From contig JAJXZK010000411.1 in assembly GCA_021780095.1 (NCBI GenBank), forward strand, positions 1 to 36,165: a stretch of DNA of 36,165 nucleotides. Direction: 5' to 3'. Made by a program: the position numbers and the translations under genes. Numbering within the stretch: position 1 is the first letter of the stretch; the number at the start of each line of letters is the position of its first letter. Below are positions 33,421 through 36,165 of the stretch, in pieces. This DNA is from Acidobacteriota bacterium. GTDB taxonomy: Bacteria; Acidobacteriota; Terriglobia; Terriglobales; Acidobacteriaceae. The notes below the pieces were generated by a model. That model was not told where the DNA came from, did not search any database, and worked only from the letters and a program-made list of their open reading frames with translations.

Positions 33421-35016
33421 ATGCTACCGGCGGAACCAGTTGTCCACGAATCACATGTCCTTTCACGGTTGAAGCCGGGGAAGGTTCATCGCAATCTCTC
33501 TGTGCCGCAGATGGTGTCCGTATCGCTTGCCCGGGGAGAAGCGAAACTGGCCGCCAATGGCGCGCTGGTGGCCTATACGGGGGCATGCACCGGCCGTTCG
33601 CCGAAAGATAAGTTCATCATTCACGATGAGTACACGCGCGAAACCGTCAAGTGGGGCAAGGTCAACCAGCCGCTGCAGCCGGAAAGGTTCGACGCGCTCT
33701 ATCACCGTGTGATGGCCCACCTGGCCGAGCGTGACGTGTACGTGCAAGACCTCTTCGCGGGTGCCGATCCCCATTACCGGATGCCAGTAAGCATCATTTC
33801 TGAATACGCCTGGCAGGCGCTCTTTGTGCATCAATTATTTCTCCGTCCCACGCCGGAGGAACTTGCGGCCCACGTGCCCCAGTTCACGGTGATCGCAGCA
33901 CCGGAATTTGAAGCAGTTCCCGAGCGAGACGGAACCCGTTCTTCCACCGCGATCCTGCTTGATTTCACACGGAAGGTCGTTCTGATCGTCGGCACAAAAT
34001 ATGCCGGCGAGATGAAGAAGTGCATTTTCAGCGTACTGAATTTCCTGTTGCCTGAGCGCGGCGTGTTCCCCATGCATTGCTCGGCCAACGTCGGCGAGGA
34101 CGGAGTGACGGCCCTGTTCTTTGGTCTTTCGGGCACAGGGAAGACAACCCTCTCAGCCGATCCATATCGACGGCTGATCGGTGATGACGAGCATGGTTGG
34201 GGGCCAAATGGCGTCTTCAACTTTGAAGGCGGCTGTTACGCAAAATGTGTCGACCTCTCGAAGGATAAGGAACCGCAGATCTATCACGCGATTCGTTTCG
34301 GCTCGGTATTAGAAAATGTTGTCGTCGATCCGGAAACCTGTGAGCCGGATTATCACGACATCCGATTTACTGAGAATACGCGGGCTGCTTATCCCATCGA
34401 CTACATTCAAAATGCTTTGATCCCTAGCATTGGCGGCCATCCCAAGAATGTCTTGTTTTTGACTGCAGACGCGTTCGGAGTGCTGCCCCCAATCTCCAAG
34501 CTGACGCCGGAGCAGGCCATGTATCACTTCCTGTCTGGATATACGGCAAAGTTGGCGGGTACGGAAACCGGGATCGGAAGCGAGCCGGTGCCGGATTTCT
34601 CCACATGTTTTGGCGCTCCTTTCATGCCGCTGGCTCCCAAGGTGTATGCCGCCATGCTGGGTGAGCGACTGCGTCGCCATAACGCTCAATGCTGGCTGGT
34701 TAATACCGGATGGACGGGCGGTCCTTATGGAGTCGGCAAGCGAATCGGCCTGCCGCACACGCGCGCCATGGTGCATGCCGTGCTCGACGAACAACTGGCA
34801 GAGGTCGAGTTTGTGATTGAGCCCACATTTGGCTTGAGCATTCCAACCTCTTTCCCTGGGGTGCCGCATAACATTCTGAATCCTCGCAACATGTGGAAAG
34901 ACGTCGAAGCCTACGATCGGCAGGCTGCGATGTTGGCAGCGAAATTTCAGGAAAATTTTGTCAGATTCGATGTCCCGGACGCGGTTCGCCATGCCGGTCC
35001 TCGGGCGCAGAAGTAA
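33421..35016 (+). CDS. pckA: Phosphoenolpyruvate carboxykinase (ATP)
   Basis: PckA converts oxaloacetate and ATP to phosphoenolpyruvate, the entry to gluconeogenesis, in the cytosol. About 531 residues. The N-terminal ACTGRSPKDKFI segment, the kinase-1a P-loop (FGLSGTGKTTLSAD), the metal-binding DDEHGW and NFEGGCYAK, and late NTGWTGGPYGVGKRI are all present, as in ATP-type enzymes. The start at 33421 (MLPAEPVVHESH) has AGGAG about 10 nt upstream; an ATG at 33385 would add 12 residues. A small unknown gene follows after 5 bp. Identification is firm. Confidence 0.96.
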   Translation: MLPAEPVVHESHVLSRLKPGKVHRNLSVPQMVSVSLARGEAKLAANGALVAYTGACTGRSPKDKFIIHDEYTRETVKWGKVNQPLQPERFDALYHRVMAHLAERDVYVQDLFAGADPHYRMPVSIISEYAWQALFVHQLFLRPTPEELAAHVPQFTVIAAPEFEAVPERDGTRSSTAILLDFTRKVVLIVGTKYAGEMKKCIFSVLNFLLPERGVFPMHCSANVGEDGVTALFFGLSGTGKTTLSADPYRRLIGDDEHGWGPNGVFNFEGGCYAKCVDLSKDKEPQIYHAIRFGSVLENVVVDPETCEPDYHDIRFTENTRAAYPIDYIQNALIPSIGGHPKNVLFLTADAFGVLPPISKLTPEQAMYHFLSGYTAKLAGTETGIGSEPVPDFSTCFGAPFMPLAPKVYAAMLGERLRRHNAQCWLVNTGWTGGPYGVGKRIGLPHTRAMVHAVLDEQLAEVEFVIEPTFGLSIPTSFPGVPHNILNPRNMWKDVEAYDRQAAMLAAKFQENFVRFDVPDAVRHAGPRAQK

Positions 35017-35021
35017 ACCGC

Positions 35022-35294
35022 ATGTTTCTGCGCAAATTGAAGATCGAATCCGTCACTGCGGCAGGGGAGCGGCGGCTGTGTCCGGTGCAGTGGATCGATA
35101 ACTTCGCCATGCGGAACTTCACCAACGACGCCATCTTTGATGACACCCTGCCCGTGGCCGACGGATTGCTTGAAGCCGGATTCCGTGTGCCGTTGGATCG
35201 GCTCCGAGATGCAATGGAAGACTGGTTCCGCCGCAAAGGATATCTGAAACCGGCTGAGGCGCTCAGCATTACGGAGTTGCCGCGTCCTCAATAG
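35022..35294 (+). CDS. Small unknown protein downstream of pckA
   Basis: A 90-residue protein starting 5 bp after the pckA stop, so almost certainly co-transcribed. It begins MFLRKLKIESVTAAGERRLC and ends with a helical DRLRDAMEDWFRRKGYLKPAEAL stretch, with NDAIFDDTLPVADGLLEAG in the middle. There is no signal peptide, membrane segment or recognised family. The 126 bp that follow, up to the convergent regulator gene, contain no feature I can name. Confidence 0.6.
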   Translation: MFLRKLKIESVTAAGERRLCPVQWIDNFAMRNFTNDAIFDDTLPVADGLLEAGFRVPLDRLRDAMEDWFRRKGYLKPAEALSITELPRPQ

Positions 35295-35420
35295 GCATGC
35301 AGCAGATGAAGGGCCCGCCAGGAAGCGAATGCGGCGCTGGCCCAGAGAATCGCGCCCATTCCGACCGCTCCGGTGGAATCGCCTTTACCGGCGGAGAAGA
35401 GGATCGGATATACGAGAAAA

Positions 35421-35720
35421 TTAACTCAAAGCGGAACCCAGCAGCGTGCGCAGCGCGCGAATGTAACCGGCCAACGCATTTCTGCCGGATCCCGTCATTC
35501 GATACAGCGTGACCGGCTTGCGAAGAATGAACTTCTTCTCTACGGCGATGTAGCCCGCCGCTTCCAACTTCGACAAATGCGCGCCAAGATTGCCGTCCGT
35601 CGAGCCGGTTTTCTCCCGCAGCCAGGTGAACTCCGCATCGTCAACACTGGAGAGTAGGGAGAGAATGGCCAGGCGCAGCTTGCCATGGATCACAGGATCG
35701 AGTTCCGGTAGGTCAGGCAT
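35421..35720 (-). CDS. Winged-helix DNA-binding regulator (HTH_34/MarR-like)
   Basis: A 99-residue winged-helix protein. The layout is LDPVIHGKLRLAILSLLSS, then the recognition region FTWLREKTGSTDGNLGAHLSKLE, then a wing with AAGYIAVEKKFILRKPVTLYRMT and a C-terminal helix. It matches small MarR/ArsR-like regulators (PF13601 type) often paired with a membrane protein gene. It has no sensor domain. Its ATG lies 8 bp inside the end of the upstream membrane-protein gene, so the two are translationally coupled. The target is unknown; autoregulation is plausible. Confidence 0.82.
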   Translation of the reverse strand: MPDLPELDPVIHGKLRLAILSLLSSVDDAEFTWLREKTGSTDGNLGAHLSKLEAAGYIAVEKKFILRKPVTLYRMTGSGRNALAGYIRALRTLLGSALS

Positions 35721-36165
35721 GTTGCACCAGGAGGCGACGATCGCGACGTTCGCGGTACATCAGGTAGAAGCCGAAACCGATCATGCCAATCAGCGTGGCG
35801 GCCACCAAGATCGGGATCACAAGGGTCTCGCCTACGAAGCAGGTTGCCGCAGCGGATATCCACCATAGAAGCGCGATCCAAAATTGAGCGCGCCAACGAA
35901 GCACCATACTGACGGCGAAATTGGCAACCCCTAGCAGAATCTCCACGGTGGCAAAGTACGAATGCAGTTCGAAATGACCGCTCGCTCCGACCGCGAAACA
36001 AAAAATAAAAATGGCGGTGCCGACAGCGGTCCAGATACCGCCGACGGCTCGCGAAACCGGGGTCTGTGGCTTGGCTCGTTTCTTTCTGCTTGCCACAATA
36101 ATGGTCATCACCGTTGCGGCAATCATGGTGACGGGCCACGCGATATTGGGCTGTCGCAACCAGTT
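35713..36165 (-). CDS. Membrane protein, 5' end beyond window
   Basis: At least 150 residues with four likely membrane segments: WPVTMIAATVMTIIVA, AVGTAIFIFCFAVGA, a pair around VEILLGVANFAVSMVL and FWIALLWWISAAATCFVG, and LVIPILVAATLIGMIGFGFYLM near the end. The frame stays open to the window edge, so the true start is outside; a TTG at 36159 is only the first possible start in view. It overlaps the downstream winged-helix gene by 8 bp. This regulator-membrane pair recurs in acidobacteria, but the function is unknown. Confidence 0.65.
   Translation of the reverse strand, partial: NWLRQPNIAWPVTMIAATVMTIIVASRKKRAKPQTPVSRAVGGIWTAVGTAIFIFCFAVGASGHFELHSYFATVEILLGVANFAVSMVLRWRAQFWIALLWWISAAATCFVGETLVIPILVAATLIGMIGFGFYLMYRERRDRRLLVQHA

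Overview
The window reads as a chromosomal segment of a moderately GC-rich Gram-negative bacterium, most likely an acidobacterium. This is an inference from the protein style and gene mix: a secreted Gly/His-rich protein, a PagL-like deacylase and a Kdo-hydroxylase-like protein pointing to an LPS-bearing outer membrane, an E2 subunit with two lipoyl domains, and many secreted or hypothetical proteins. No rRNA or tRNA gene was seen. Most of the window is ordinary housekeeping DNA.

The exception is 2574-4709. Here a compact RuvC-type, Cas12/TnpB-like effector lies immediately beside a short CRISPR array of five 36-bp repeats, and no cas1, cas2 or other cas gene is in view. On the minus strand the order is effector, about 245 nt of hairpin-rich non-coding DNA, then the array. 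The array ends toward glyA with a decayed terminal repeat. The intervening DNA folds on paper into a 9-bp stem closing two hairpins, which makes it a candidate tracrRNA or other guide scaffold. The three RuvC acidic residues and the zinc-binding cysteines of the effector are present, but its N-terminus is in a different frame, apparently because of a one-base indel at a T3G4 run.

Layout: 1-1016, a MerA-like flavoprotein gene broken by an in-frame TGA, behind a DUF4126-type membrane protein gene; 1192-2478, glyA; 2574-4709, the CRISPR-effector locus; 4764-6846, an alpha/beta hydrolase and a PagL-like protein; 7084-9688, alr and dnaB; 9866-13343, an NTF2-like protein, mnmG and a DUF2461 protein; 13571-16134, a Gly-rich secreted protein and the overlapping purE-purK pair; 16166-20528, a bidirectional terminator, then a 2-oxoacid dehydrogenase E2 gene, lipB and lpdA on one strand; 20793-24379, an orphan FkbH-like protein and a FucP-type sugar transporter; about 24490-24990, a decayed GH10 xylanase relic; 25055-29030, a lipoprotein, an M28 peptidase, a Kdo-hydroxylase-like protein and a small membrane protein; 29197-31838, unknown proteins, ruvA and a DksA-type zinc-finger protein; 31893-36165, an MFS transporter, pckA, a small unknown protein, a winged-helix regulator and a membrane protein cut by the window end.

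Functional links: lpdA (E3), lipB (lipoylation) and the E2 gene form a lipoate/2-oxoacid dehydrogenase group. purE and purK are translationally coupled. The PagL-like and KdoO-like genes both point to remodelling of lipid A and the LPS core. Many genes in the window have a TANNNT element 6-9 nt before the start codon, which suggests that leaderless transcripts are common in this organism.
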